Shown here piece by piece: positions 19,411 to 28,420 of a stretch of 64,000 nucleotides of DNA. Each line of letters opens with the position of its first letter. The stretch's first letter is position 1. Source of the stretch: Phocaeicola plebeius DSM 17135. GTDB taxonomy: Bacteria; Bacteroidota; Bacteroidia; Bacteroidales; Bacteroidaceae. The position numbers and the translations under genes are program-made. The notes below the pieces were generated by a model. It saw only the letters and a program-made list of their open reading frames with translations. It was not told the origin of the DNA and did not search any database. The stretch covers positions 221,258 to 285,257 of the forward strand of contig NZ_DS990118.1 of the NCBI RefSeq assembly GCF_000187895.1, in the 5' to 3' direction.

Positions 19411-19718
19411 ACATTTATAATTGAATGGGATTGATACGGTTCCCAGCAAATTATATCCACATCAACATTAAGAGAAGGAACTTGTAAACGCAAATATTTA
19501 ACATCAATATCTGGACGGACCTTAGTATAGAAATAGCCATGTACTTGCTTTTCATCGCCAAGGCTGTTTTTCTTCATAACTATACGCCCATCACTAACGG
19601 AATCATATCTTCCCTTTACTGACAGAGTTTTTGTTTCTCCATCAACCCACTCACCATTGACTAATTTTCCGCCAATTTCATAAGTTATCAAGGCAGTATG
19701 AGGATATCTGGTTACCAT
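19407..19718 (-). CDS. Head closure / head-tail connector protein
   Basis: A 103-residue beta-rich protein (MVTRYPHTALITYEIGGKLV) with an SVKGRYDSVSDGRIVMKKN segment. Size, beta content and position between the adaptor and the gp10-like gene fit head-closure proteins. It overlaps both neighbours by a few bases, so all connectors are probably translated as a coupled set. Confidence 0.65.
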   Translation of the reverse strand: MVTRYPHTALITYEIGGKLVNGEWVDGETKTLSVKGRYDSVSDGRIVMKKNSLGDEKQVHGYFYTKVRPDIDVKYLRLQVPSLNVDVDIICWEPYQSHSIINV

Positions 19719-20044
19719 GCGTTCCTTGCCCTTCCCCTAATAATGATTTTCTTTCCTAATTTGGCAGCCTTTTCAGGCTCCCCGTTCTCAATATATAACT
19801 GCCTTGCAGTCTGTATATAGTAAGAGCGGGGATGAGAGATAGATAACTTGTTTTCCGTGAAATCCGGAGAATTTATCAGCATGGCATACGTATCAGCGAC
19901 ACATAGACCAACTTGCTTTATATTATCAGTAGTACATTGTTCTTCAGGATTAATACCACGCTTTACAAATACTACCTTTTCCAAGAAGCCTTCCATATCT
20001 CCAATAGAGGGATATTCCAGTATCGTTTCTCTGATTGTTGCCAT
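19712..20044 (-). CDS. Head-tail adaptor-like protein
   Basis: A 110-residue mostly helical protein from ATG 20044; a GTG at 20065 would overlap the capsid gene. It begins MATIRETILEYPSIGDMEGF and has CVADTYAMLINSPDFTENKL and a basic tail. It is the first gene after the capsid, where adaptors of the gp6/gp15 type sit. No confident family name. Confidence 0.62.
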   Translation of the reverse strand: MATIRETILEYPSIGDMEGFLEKVVFVKRGINPEEQCTTDNIKQVGLCVADTYAMLINSPDFTENKLSISHPRSYYIQTARQLYIENGEPEKAAKLGKKIIIRGRARNAW

Positions 20045-20051
20045 AACTGTA

Positions 20052-21227
20052 TTATTCTTCGTCACCCGGTTCTAAGTTTTCATCATCCACTTCCTGCCCC
20101 AAGAACTTAGCAGGAATATTATCCGTACCTTCTGTTGCTTCGTCAGAAGGCCATTCCTTACCATCAGCCTGCAAGATATACATAGCTTCCGGGTCATTGA
20201 CTACAGGAATTGCATTAGCTTCAGCCTTGGTCCACTCCTTGAACGGCTCTTCAGTAGAGAATTTTGTAACCAAGATAAAGTCTTTCTTTACCATGATTGC
20301 TTTCTTCTTCAAAGACTCCGAATTTTCAGCCATAATAGGACCGTGCTGGATATTACCAACATTCAAATCCTCAAGGAAGCAAATACGATGCTTCTTCCAT
20401 GGACAAATAGTAGTACGTTTGTGGTTTGCATCTTCAATACGCACAGCCGGATTGATAGTGATAATCTGTGCCGGATATTCTTGTTCAGCCAAATACTCGT
20501 TAATAACCTTCTTGGTGATAACGAGCTTCGATGTCTGGTTAATCCAGCCCTTAATCTTATCCAAAGTTGATTTCTGCTTCTTCAATAAAGTGAAATCAGA
20601 CGTCAGCATAATGATGTATCGCAGACTTACCCCCTTGGCACTTGCTGCAGAAAGTACATCTTCAATATCTTGCAAACCGTCAGCTTTTGCTGCATCAGCC
20701 CAGTCTGCTGAAGATTTCTTTCTGTTATCTGCCGGCATACCACAACCTACAAATTCAGTGGTTACAATGCCATTATTATTCTTTGCTGACAAGTTGAAAC
20801 CTGCACGGCTCATATACTGCATAGCCCACCACTCCATACGGCCACGCACTGCATTATACACAAAATCCTGATCTTTGAAAGAAAGATTCAGCAACTCCAT
20901 TTGCTCTGCATCTCCTTGCGCATCACGTTCTAGATTCTTATATTCCTGATAGTCGCTTTCGTTCATGCCACGCTTTACGGCTGTTTTTGGAATATCACCG
21001 GACATTTTGCTGATTACTTCCCGCGTCTTCTCCGGAGCGGAAGAATCAAAAGAAACGACATCGGCAATTACCGGAGCACCTTTCTCTCCAACCAATGTTT
21101 CCCATTTCAAGCTTGTAACTCTTTTGGGAGTAAAGAAATTAGGGTAATACATTGGTTTTACATGGCGCGAGTTTAAACGGGCGCTCATGTTTTTCTTGTT
21201 TACTTGTTTAATTAAACTTCTTTCCAT
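20052..21227 (-). CDS. Major capsid protein (gpE-like)
   Basis: A 391-residue protein with the layout of the lambda gpE/HK97-fold capsid family: an N-terminal arm, the RVTSLKWETLVGEKGAPVIA segment typical of this family, helices, a KSTLDKIKGWINQTSKLVITKKVI region and the late ICFLEDLNVGNIQHGPIMAE strand. It follows a scaffold-like and a head-fiber-like gene. It forms the icosahedral shell that holds the DNA. Start MERSLIKQV at 21227. Confidence 0.85.
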   Translation of the reverse strand: MERSLIKQVNKKNMSARLNSRHVKPMYYPNFFTPKRVTSLKWETLVGEKGAPVIADVVSFDSSAPEKTREVISKMSGDIPKTAVKRGMNESDYQEYKNLERDAQGDAEQMELLNLSFKDQDFVYNAVRGRMEWWAMQYMSRAGFNLSAKNNNGIVTTEFVGCGMPADNRKKSSADWADAAKADGLQDIEDVLSAASAKGVSLRYIIMLTSDFTLLKKQKSTLDKIKGWINQTSKLVITKKVINEYLAEQEYPAQIITINPAVRIEDANHKRTTICPWKKHRICFLEDLNVGNIQHGPIMAENSESLKKKAIMVKKDFILVTKFSTEEPFKEWTKAEANAIPVVNDPEAMYILQADGKEWPSDEATEGTDNIPAKFLGQEVDDENLEPGDEE

Positions 21228-21234
21228 AAATCAA

Positions 21235-21855
21235 TTATGATTTCTTGTTTACGAATCTGATTAACGACATCAAAGCCTTCAAGCCTGCATCGATAGGGAA
21301 GGGCATATTACCTTCACTAATGGTTCCACGTGCCATTAAGCCGCATGATTGGTTAGCAACAGTCAAATCAACTTTTGACAAGGTTATCACCAACTCAGAT
21401 GAACTTGTAACAAGGGTTGCCTTTCCTGCCGTACTCTTCTCTTTTACCCCGACTAATACTTGACCGACCTTTGCTGCGCCAATCTTGGCTTCAAGAGTAA
21501 TAACATCATATCCGGCATTACTCTTGTCTATGGCTGTAATTCTATCGGATGCACCTTTCAAGTCCCCTCCAACAGTAACAAAATCCCCAACAGCAAACAG
21601 ATGGCTTTTATTGACTTTCACAGTCGTTCCCTCTGCTTCCAAAGCTTCTGTAACCAAAGCAGTCTTGATTACACGATACCCTCCATTTTCATCTTTGCCG
21701 ACAACACAATATGGCGGCAATTCATCCAATGGCATACCATCAAAAATCGCAGTTCTTAAATCTGCTCGAACAATGGTACCGCCACCGACAACATCCTCGA
21801 GCATTTTTATGACCGCAGGATGATACTGAAATTCTTTTTCTTTCTTAAAAAACAT
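21235..21855 (-). CDS. Head fiber / decoration protein
   Basis: A 206-residue protein beginning MFFKKEKEFQYHPAVIKML. The IFDGMPLDELPPYCVVGKD segment and the small beta-barrel with LFAVGDFVTVGGDLKG are typical of proteins annotated as phage head fiber or decoration proteins and recall the repeat-fold decoration domain. It sits just before the capsid gene, 7 bp apart. Likely coats or studs the capsid. Confidence 0.7.
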   Translation of the reverse strand: MFFKKEKEFQYHPAVIKMLEDVVGGGTIVRADLRTAIFDGMPLDELPPYCVVGKDENGGYRVIKTALVTEALEAEGTTVKVNKSHLFAVGDFVTVGGDLKGASDRITAIDKSNAGYDVITLEAKIGAAKVGQVLVGVKEKSTAGKATLVTSSSELVITLSKVDLTVANQSCGLMARGTISEGNMPFPIDAGLKALMSLIRFVNKKS

Positions 21856-21874
21856 AGCTACAATGGATTAATTA

Positions 21875-22588
21875 TTAATCAATACCGAGACTGGCAACCC
21901 CGTTGGAATCCCCAGTACCCTCATCTTTATTCATGATTTCCAACCATTCCTTTTCTGTCCGGTCTTTTGGCTGGGCTACATACGGACGATAATTGCCTGC
22001 TTCCACTTCATCTGATATTGCGCTTTGGCGAATTTCCTTATATTCTTCTTGAAGCTCCTTAATTTGGTCTTCTACAGATGTTTCGGAATTTACATCAATA
22101 CGCTTAAACCATTTTTCCGGCAACTTGGCTGTATCAAACAATGCCTTAGCAGACGCGTTTTTGCCGGAATCGGAAACGGTTTTTGTTAAGGTGGAAATAT
22201 TATCCGTTAAGGTCTGGATCTGCTTTTGCTGGGCTTGAAGCATCTTTTTGAAAGCAGGCGGAAGATCATCCAAATCATCATCTACATCATCGTCATCGTC
22301 GTCAACGACCGTTTTGTTTTTCTTCCCTTTTTTACCCTTTCCCTCTATAGGCTTGCCATCTTTCAGACCATGCTTCTTTTCATATTCAGCAATAGCATTA
22401 TTGGCAACATCCTGATTGTTCTGCTCGCTTGCTTCCAAATCCGGAAGAATGTTATCCTTAAAAAGAGAGACATAGTTTTCCAGATTTTCCTCGCTCTCAA
22501 TATTAAACAAGGCTTTTACCTTTGCAGCATATTTCTCTGGAATACCTGCTTTCTTTAAAGCTTTTTTAATTGCAACTAAAATTTCCAT
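21875..22588 (-). CDS. Capsid scaffolding protein
   Basis: A 237-residue highly charged helical protein with an acidic run of aspartates (VDDDDDDVDDDLDD, about residue 95-108) and a coiled coil (MLQAQQKQIQTLTDNISTLT). Such acidic, coiled proteins upstream of capsid genes act as internal scaffolds that are lost before DNA packaging. No protease motif is seen. It follows a terminator-like hairpin, suggesting its transcription is set apart from upstream genes. Confidence 0.75.
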   Translation of the reverse strand: MEILVAIKKALKKAGIPEKYAAKVKALFNIESEENLENYVSLFKDNILPDLEASEQNNQDVANNAIAEYEKKHGLKDGKPIEGKGKKGKKNKTVVDDDDDDVDDDLDDLPPAFKKMLQAQQKQIQTLTDNISTLTKTVSDSGKNASAKALFDTAKLPEKWFKRIDVNSETSVEDQIKELQEEYKEIRQSAISDEVEAGNYRPYVAQPKDRTEKEWLEIMNKDEGTGDSNGVASLGID

Positions 22589-22631
22589 AGTCTTTTTGCT
22601 TTAAAATATATTGGAGCAGGATTTTTACCAT

Positions 22632-22660
22632 AAAAAAAGGCTACCCGCACCCGGATAGCC
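22632..22660 (-). terminator. Intrinsic terminator before the scaffold gene
   Basis: On the minus strand a 9-bp stem (GGCTATCCG with CGGGTAGCC, one G-U) is followed directly by seven T. It follows the 85-residue gene and precedes the scaffold gene, so it should cut the packaging and portal transcript before capsid genes unless read through. Confidence 0.75.
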
Positions 22661-22683
22661 TATATTCAAATAAACTTTAAATA

Positions 22684-22941
22684 CTAATCTTTATCGTCTT
22701 CATCATATCCACACATGGCATCAGCTTCCGCCTGCCAGCGGTCAAACATAAAGTAATACTTTTTATATCCCTCTTCCTTTTCCTCCATGCTTAACCTTGC
22801 CCAACTTACGGAAGCCATCATTGCTTTGTTATTCTCATCATACTTTCCTGCTTCGTAATTTCTGAGAATTCTTTCCGACCTTTCTTTCCAATACTGGCGA
22901 AGCTCATCTGTAACTTCCGGTACTTTAACTTTATCTGTCAT
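22684..22941 (-). CDS. Small hypothetical head-region protein
   Basis: An 85-residue charged helical protein (MTDKVKVPEVTDELRQYWKE) ending in an acidic tail (CGYDEDDKD). It overlaps the stop of the ADP-ribosyltransferase fusion gene by 4 bp and ends just before a terminator. Function unknown. Position between the head morphogenesis fusion and the scaffold suggests a role tied to one of them. Confidence 0.7.
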   Translation of the reverse strand: MTDKVKVPEVTDELRQYWKERSERILRNYEAGKYDENNKAMMASVSWARLSMEEKEEGYKKYYFMFDRWQAEADAMCGYDEDDKD

Positions 22942-24578
22942 AATTCTTTCAATTCAATATTAATCTCATCTTCCAACTCCAATATTGAGACAACCTCAAA
23001 TCTTGTATCAGTAGTAAAGAGAACCTCGTATTGGTTCATCCCTACAAATTTACCGTTAAATTCCGAGATTTTCGATATATCCTTTCCATTTTTACCCTGA
23101 ATCGTAAAAACTATGCTCACTTCATTTCTTTTCAAAGGGCGATAACTTGCAAACATATCAGCTATTTCCGGAGATTTGCTACATGATGTAAATATCTTGT
23201 GGGCAACCTCTTTTTTATCCTTATACAAAGCTTCGTATTCCTTTCGCTTTATTATAGTACCACGATACATAATGCCTTTAAATGCTGGCAACAAATTCAA
23301 CCCTTCACAAATTAATGTTGCGGCAGCTTTATTAAACTCGCTAAGATTGTCATTATACAACTGCTTATTTAACTGTCGATAGTTGCCTCCGGCTTTAGTA
23401 TAATGATGTATAGCGGCCAACCTTGTATTAGAAATATTCGGATATTCCTTTGAAAGAAAATCAATAGCACGCTGCATCGATACAGATGTGCTTCTTGTGC
23501 GGGTAAACTTCTTTTCTTCCAATGTATAAATATTGGTTTTCAACTCTCCAAAGAACTGCCGGTTATCACGAATAAAATAGGGTTCATTGCTCCATCCTTT
23601 AGCCCTTTCAAGGTTCTTGTTTACCCAAGCTTTAGCCGATTGAGGTACGTCTTTTACAACAAGTTCTTCCGGTATCGTATCATTTACCAAATACTCGGCC
23701 AAATCTTCCGGTTCCATAACTATTGGAGTCGCATAACAAATGCAAAATGGATGAAACCCTGTGAATTTAAATGTTTTCGGATATTTTCCAACCATCGAAT
23801 CACAAAGTGCACACGGTCCTCGATTACTATCAGACCGTCTTATCTCTATGCCCAAAACAAAGTCCTGACCATTCCATCGTTCATAATCTGCTGCACGATA
23901 AGCCATATTGGTTGTCGTAGAGGATAATCGCAATGCGTTCATACTTGCACTACGGTACACACCTTGGCCAGGATGATAATTTTTCATAGGCTGAGATAAA
24001 ATCAGTTTCCCATTTGCATCACGCACACGCCTAAAACGTTTATCCGGCTCTTTAAGAAGTTGGCGCACATCCCGGCCTATCTGCCCGGCATTACGGCCTA
24101 CCGATACTCCGGATGCAAGATAATACTCCAGTTGCTCTTTTGCCAACTCCGCAATATTCCACACACGGTCAGATAAGGCATTTCCCCTAATATCCATACC
24201 CTTTTTTAGCTGCAACATAGCTTTGGCATTATGAGCAAACAGCCCTTCTTTTATAGCTGTACTGATAGCCAATCCCTCAATATACCTTGAAATAAAATCA
24301 TCATTCTTTAGTTCAGAACGTTTCCATGCGTCCATTTGGAATTGAGTAATATTGGCAAGTAGGTCAGATTGTAACTTTACCAACTCCCTATCAATACGTT
24401 TTTCTATTGACTGGTTTCTTACCCATACACTATCTTTCCCTTTATCTGCCCATTGTTGAAGATAAGGGGAAATAGCAGCAATAAAACGATTAAAGATAGT
24501 TGTTATATCATTTTGCTGCACCAACATTTTTTGCAAATGCTGACTATCATAAAAGGAAAGCCCTTTACGTTTCATCAT
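22938..24578 (-). CDS. Mu-F-like head morphogenesis protein fused to ADP-ribosyltransferase
   Basis: A 546-residue protein. Residues about 180-320 match the phage Mu gpF / SPP1 gp7 head morphogenesis family: SASMNALRLSSTTTNMAYRA, then CALCDSMVG and HPFCICYATPIV with the usual Cys-His cluster. The last 200 residues form an ADP-ribosyltransferase fold: MYRGT (Arg439), the FTSCSKS serine motif (about 465) and a QxE catalytic turn (Gln516-Tyr-Glu518), with AAIHHYTKAGG before them. The second Glu is present; the first position is Gln rather than Glu. It overlaps portal and the 85-residue gene by 4 bp. It may be injected with DNA and modify host targets; that is inference. Confidence 0.85.
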   Translation of the reverse strand: MMKRKGLSFYDSQHLQKMLVQQNDITTIFNRFIAAISPYLQQWADKGKDSVWVRNQSIEKRIDRELVKLQSDLLANITQFQMDAWKRSELKNDDFISRYIEGLAISTAIKEGLFAHNAKAMLQLKKGMDIRGNALSDRVWNIAELAKEQLEYYLASGVSVGRNAGQIGRDVRQLLKEPDKRFRRVRDANGKLILSQPMKNYHPGQGVYRSASMNALRLSSTTTNMAYRAADYERWNGQDFVLGIEIRRSDSNRGPCALCDSMVGKYPKTFKFTGFHPFCICYATPIVMEPEDLAEYLVNDTIPEELVVKDVPQSAKAWVNKNLERAKGWSNEPYFIRDNRQFFGELKTNIYTLEEKKFTRTRSTSVSMQRAIDFLSKEYPNISNTRLAAIHHYTKAGGNYRQLNKQLYNDNLSEFNKAAATLICEGLNLLPAFKGIMYRGTIIKRKEYEALYKDKKEVAHKIFTSCSKSPEIADMFASYRPLKRNEVSIVFTIQGKNGKDISKISEFNGKFVGMNQYEVLFTTDTRFEVVSILELEDEINIELKEL

Positions 24579-26092
24579 TCATCTGGATTAGCAGGAAATG
24601 TAGCACCAAAAGGATTGCTGTTTTGTGCCATTTCTTTTTCTTCTTTCTTCATGGTTGCAATCTCTTGTTTGGCATTCTTTGTATAAGGAGATTCTGCAGT
24701 AATGGTCTCTTGCGAATTGATAGGCTTATTACCGTTTGCAATAGCCAAGTTCTGCAAAATTTCCGTAAGGTTCTTGGGCAAGATTGAACCGAACTTCACC
24801 TCGAAATAATTTCCCTCTATTACGCCAGCGTTTTTGATATGGGAAATACGGGCCATACCAGCCTGCACGATTGCCACACAACGCTGTACCACCGGACCGA
24901 ATATTTCCATCTGTTCCGTAGCTTTTATCTTTGCGTCAATAGTCATAAACTCACGAGCCACTCCGGATAAATCACCTATACCAATAAGGTTGTCAAAGGA
25001 GAGGTCAGGGCAAGAAGCACCGGAAAATATCTCATGCCTTTCGTTTGCGATTTCCTCTTTCTGAGAATCAATAGACTGCTGCCAGGATAAATATTCTGCA
25101 TCACCATGATAAGCAGTTCCAGTATCCGGGTCCACTTCCATGGAGAAATTCAACTCCTTTCCCACCGTTTCCTTTGAAGGTAAATTGGTCTGGCCGTAAG
25201 TCTTTAGCATAGGGTCTCCAAAATAGTCATTAGTATCTGACATTCGAGAAAGGCGCATTTCATACGCATCCATAAGAACTGCTATATCTTCCCAGTCCGG
25301 TTGGTCTACTTCTGCATAGACAACTGGAATTTTCCCGAATAGATTCTTATCCTTTGTTATAACCCACTGCCCATCATTGATTCCGGTTATAATCTCATTA
25401 GCGGTATAAATCTTCACGCATTCACAACTTCTGCCATTAACCATAGCTGTGTATTTATGAATGAAGCCATCCATATCATCATCATCGTCAAAATGCGGGT
25501 AAAATTCATTGGTTACATTATCATCCTTTGGTGTTGATAATATTTTGGCTTTTAATACGACTTCTTTTTTTAAGATAGGATTTCCATCCTTATCCGTTCC
25601 CTTAATATTGCTTTTCGTTACAGGATAAAAGACAATCGCCCCTTTGGTTTCAGATAGTACAATACGAGCAAATCTCATAAAGACTGATTTCATCTTAAGC
25701 TTGCGGACAAATACCTGCTTGAAGTCTTGCAAGCTATCATCATCCATATTATCTGCCGATACAATCATATCCCCACCGAACAAAAAAGCTGCTGCTGTAC
25801 GTACTATCTTCTTTGGGATATTAGTTACAATCTTAGCAACCGGCACAGTCTTATCTTCCAAACGTTTTGGTTTTTCTTCGCCAGTATTTGGGTCTGTTTC
25901 AAACTCTGTATCTGAATATACAGCCACTTTTTTAGGTTCACGGAAACCTACTGAAGTTTTACGACGGCGGCGTTCTCCGTTATATTCCTCCAAATATTCT
26001 TTGGGGTCTCTATCTTCTATGGTATCTACACATAAATCACTGACTATTCGAGAAAAGTCGTCATTACTCAATATTTCGGATATTCCTGGCAT
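24575..26092 (-). CDS. Portal protein
   Basis: A 505-residue protein from ATG 26092 (MPGISEILSNDDF); a GTG at 26116 is also open. The pattern PKKIVRTAAAFLFGGDM, the acidic linker DDDDMDG, LSWQQSIDSQKEEIANERHE and the helical C-terminus fit SPP1 gp6-type portals, which form the DNA gate at one capsid vertex. It follows the terminase genes and overlaps the head morphogenesis gene by 4 bp. Confidence 0.85.
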   Translation of the reverse strand: MPGISEILSNDDFSRIVSDLCVDTIEDRDPKEYLEEYNGERRRRKTSVGFREPKKVAVYSDTEFETDPNTGEEKPKRLEDKTVPVAKIVTNIPKKIVRTAAAFLFGGDMIVSADNMDDDSLQDFKQVFVRKLKMKSVFMRFARIVLSETKGAIVFYPVTKSNIKGTDKDGNPILKKEVVLKAKILSTPKDDNVTNEFYPHFDDDDDMDGFIHKYTAMVNGRSCECVKIYTANEIITGINDGQWVITKDKNLFGKIPVVYAEVDQPDWEDIAVLMDAYEMRLSRMSDTNDYFGDPMLKTYGQTNLPSKETVGKELNFSMEVDPDTGTAYHGDAEYLSWQQSIDSQKEEIANERHEIFSGASCPDLSFDNLIGIGDLSGVAREFMTIDAKIKATEQMEIFGPVVQRCVAIVQAGMARISHIKNAGVIEGNYFEVKFGSILPKNLTEILQNLAIANGNKPINSQETITAESPYTKNAKQEIATMKKEEKEMAQNSNPFGATFPANPDE

Positions 26093-26135
26093 ATACTTTT
26101 CTCTTAAAATATACACCTATTACTTTTTTTTAAAG

Positions 26136-26165
26136 AAAAAGCCTATCCAACGATATTAGATAGAC
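26136..26165 (-). terminator. Intrinsic terminator before the portal gene
   Basis: On the minus strand a 7-bp stem (GTCTATC with GATAGGC, one G-U) and an 11-base loop are followed by TTTTTCTTT. It lies 40-70 bp before the portal start. With the hairpins before the scaffold and tape measure genes it forms a set of three, each followed by TATATTTTAA near the next start. Confidence 0.6.
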
Positions 26166-26487
26166 TTTTATATAGAGGATTATTACTTTTGGTGGGTGTG
26201 GAACATATGCTCCTAACTATAAGGTTCGCCTTGCTTATCAAAGTGTGTCTATTTTAGCCCACTCCCATGTTCCACACTCCGTCAAATAGTCGATATATAT
26301 TTCCCATAATTCGCCCTCCATTTAATTTTATTAAATTATAAATAGATTTCATCAACTCATACGCCGTTAAACACAGCGAAACACAACCACACCAAGGAGG
26401 CAACACGTCTAAACCACTCAAAAGCGAAAGGCTATTTAGCAATCTTCTTATGAATACAAATATATAGCTATTTTTTCAATTACCCAA
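26166..26487 (-). other. Non-coding gap with inverted repeat
   Basis: There is no convincing gene between terminase and portal. An 11-bp inverted repeat (GTGTGGAACAT at 26196-26206 and ATGTTCCACAC at 26267-26277) encloses a 60-base loop. A 27-codon minus-strand frame beginning MEGELWEIYIDY crosses the right arm, and a 62-codon frame in another register starts at 26442; neither has clear coding character. The stretch could be a structured RNA leader for portal or a packaging-related site. Confidence 0.4.
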
Positions 26488-27936
26488 TTATCCACGCCCA
26501 ACTTTACGAACAGATTTTTTAAAATTGAGACCTATTGATTCTGCAAACTCTGCAAGAATGGTGCATCCGTCCGGTGCATCATCATGAGCATTATCCCCCT
26601 CACGCTTATAGTTTGTAAGAGCTTTCATAAAGCGTCCGTAGTCAGAGCCTTTAGTGTATTCTGTTTCATCAAGAAATGCGCAATGCTTTTTTATCCAGCC
26701 GGCTTTCATCAGAATACGAGTTTCTTTATGCTGAGTAGTAGGACGCGCTTGGATAAGACAGGACTTTCTTTTAGTGGTAACAAGTTTACGCACATTGATA
26801 GCGAATATACGCCCACCATTGTTTGACTCGATACGTAACTGGTCGCATTCGGTATCTATTACCATTTGTGCCAAGCGTGGCTCCGTAACCTCAACCGGGT
26901 CTTTGGTAAATAATACATCTGTGATAAAGTATTTCGGTCCGAATACCTTTGCGAATGGTGCACAGAAATCATCATCACCTTTATCCGCAGTATCACAAGC
27001 GCCAATAGTGCCATCAGGTCTTTTACCTGCAATATCGGCGAGTTTAAAGCGCATAAGGGAAGACTTCGGAAATAGTAAACCTTTTGCTTCGAATGGCTCC
27101 TGCATATACTCGGCCATCCAAATACTTTCGTCTGTCTCTGAGCGCAATTCAAGGTAATATTCAGTCGTGTGTACATCTTCACAGAAGGACCGTTCGTTTT
27201 CATCAAGAGCAGCAATACGGATGATTTCATTATATTTCCCGGCTTCTTCCAAACGCCCAAGTACATCATTAGCAGACCAGCGTGTACCAATGTCAATAAG
27301 ACAACAGTTACCCTCTATACGAGAATCATGCGTACCTTGTTTCCATGACCATACTTTTTCATTATTGTTATCGGATAAGGCATCTTCCAAGCTCTTGTAC
27401 AAGTCGTCCGTCATGGCGAGCATGGACGCACCAAAACCGATAACAGTTCCACCAACACCACCGCCAAAATAAGAAACCTGACGGGCTCCCTCAACATTCC
27501 AGCTCTTCACATTCTGTTTATCACCTTTAAGATAAATATCCGGAAATATTTCATGAAAACGTTTGGACTTCACAATATCACGGGCATCATAGGAAAGTTT
27601 ATTATACAATGTATCAGAACAACAGTTACGCATAACTGATTCTTCCGGAAAATGCCCGAGCATCCATGCGATAAACAAAGATGAAATATAAGACTTTCCT
27701 GCACGTGGCGGCATACTTACTGCAAGACGATAGATTATGCCGGCAGAGTATGACTCATATACACGCATAAAAGCTTCTGCAACTTTCTTCAGGAATAAAC
27801 GCTTTGCAAAAAACTTCGGATCATAGTATAAACAGAAAGCCCAGAAATCTTTCTGAGCTTCCCGCTTGCGAAGAATTGTTACTGCCTTCGCACGCTTTAT
27901 AAGAATTTCCCGGTTGCTTTTACTCTTGTTCGCCAC
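26488..27936 (-). CDS. terL: Terminase large subunit
   Basis: A 482-residue packaging motor protein. The ATPase half has Walker A MPPRAGKS (residues 75-82) and a hydrophobic-acidic MLAMTDDL segment as Walker B, then a coupling LIDIGTRW. The nuclease half has GACDTADKGDDDF and the late HDDAPDG acidic site. Together they cut concatemeric DNA and pump it through the portal. It overlaps the small subunit gene by 17 bp. Length and order are normal. Confidence 0.92.
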   Translation of the reverse strand: MANKSKSNREILIKRAKAVTILRKREAQKDFWAFCLYYDPKFFAKRLFLKKVAEAFMRVYESYSAGIIYRLAVSMPPRAGKSYISSLFIAWMLGHFPEESVMRNCCSDTLYNKLSYDARDIVKSKRFHEIFPDIYLKGDKQNVKSWNVEGARQVSYFGGGVGGTVIGFGASMLAMTDDLYKSLEDALSDNNNEKVWSWKQGTHDSRIEGNCCLIDIGTRWSANDVLGRLEEAGKYNEIIRIAALDENERSFCEDVHTTEYYLELRSETDESIWMAEYMQEPFEAKGLLFPKSSLMRFKLADIAGKRPDGTIGACDTADKGDDDFCAPFAKVFGPKYFITDVLFTKDPVEVTEPRLAQMVIDTECDQLRIESNNGGRIFAINVRKLVTTKRKSCLIQARPTTQHKETRILMKAGWIKKHCAFLDETEYTKGSDYGRFMKALTNYKREGDNAHDDAPDGCTILAEFAESIGLNFKKSVRKVGRG

Positions 27937-28411
27937 GTATTATAGCTATTAACTGTTCATCGGTCATACTTTCAAGTTCATCACCTAAATTCACATTGGT
28001 ATCAACTTCTTTACGGTCGCGCCATTTTTCCGGCTGTCGGTTCTTCAACCAAAATATTGCAGCCGTTGTGTCCGGTGGATAATGTTCTATATACTCCTTT
28101 TGGTCAGTTATACGCCCGTCAGATGTAGCGAATTTAGTTGCTTTACATGAGTAGCCAATAGCACGATTATACAAGCGAGAAGCTACATTGGCATCAGCCA
28201 AATTCTTTCCTTTTTTTAAGGACTCAAGAAATTCAGGGTATTTCTTTTTCCAACTATTGATTGTCTGTTCTGAAACAGAGAAGAATTCAGCAATTTCTTT
28301 ATCTGTCGCACCAAGCAGACAGAGTTTAAGAACTTGGTCGGAATACTCTTCTTTGTAATCCGATTTACGTCCTCTTTTCTTTTTTTCTGCTGAATTCTTC
28401 TTTTCTGTCAT
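27920..28411 (-). CDS. terS: Terminase small subunit
   Basis: A 163-residue protein from ATG 28411. After a lysine-rich start it has a helix-turn-helix (GATDKEIAEFFSVSEQTINSWKKKYPEF) of the type used by small terminases to bind the packaging site, then a helical core and an acidic C-terminus. It precedes terL and overlaps it by 17 bp. It follows folE by 9 bp, so packaging and modification genes probably share one transcript. Confidence 0.85.
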   Translation of the reverse strand: MTEKKNSAEKKKRGRKSDYKEEYSDQVLKLCLLGATDKEIAEFFSVSEQTINSWKKKYPEFLESLKKGKNLADANVASRLYNRAIGYSCKATKFATSDGRITDQKEYIEHYPPDTTAAIFWLKNRQPEKWRDRKEVDTNVNLGDELESMTDEQLIAIIRGEQE

Positions 28412-28420
28412 AACCAATAA

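Noticed and set aside
26254..26442. 62-codon minus-strand frame between terminase and portal
   Set aside because: Unusual composition, no ribosome site, and it crosses the inverted repeat; not supported as a gene.
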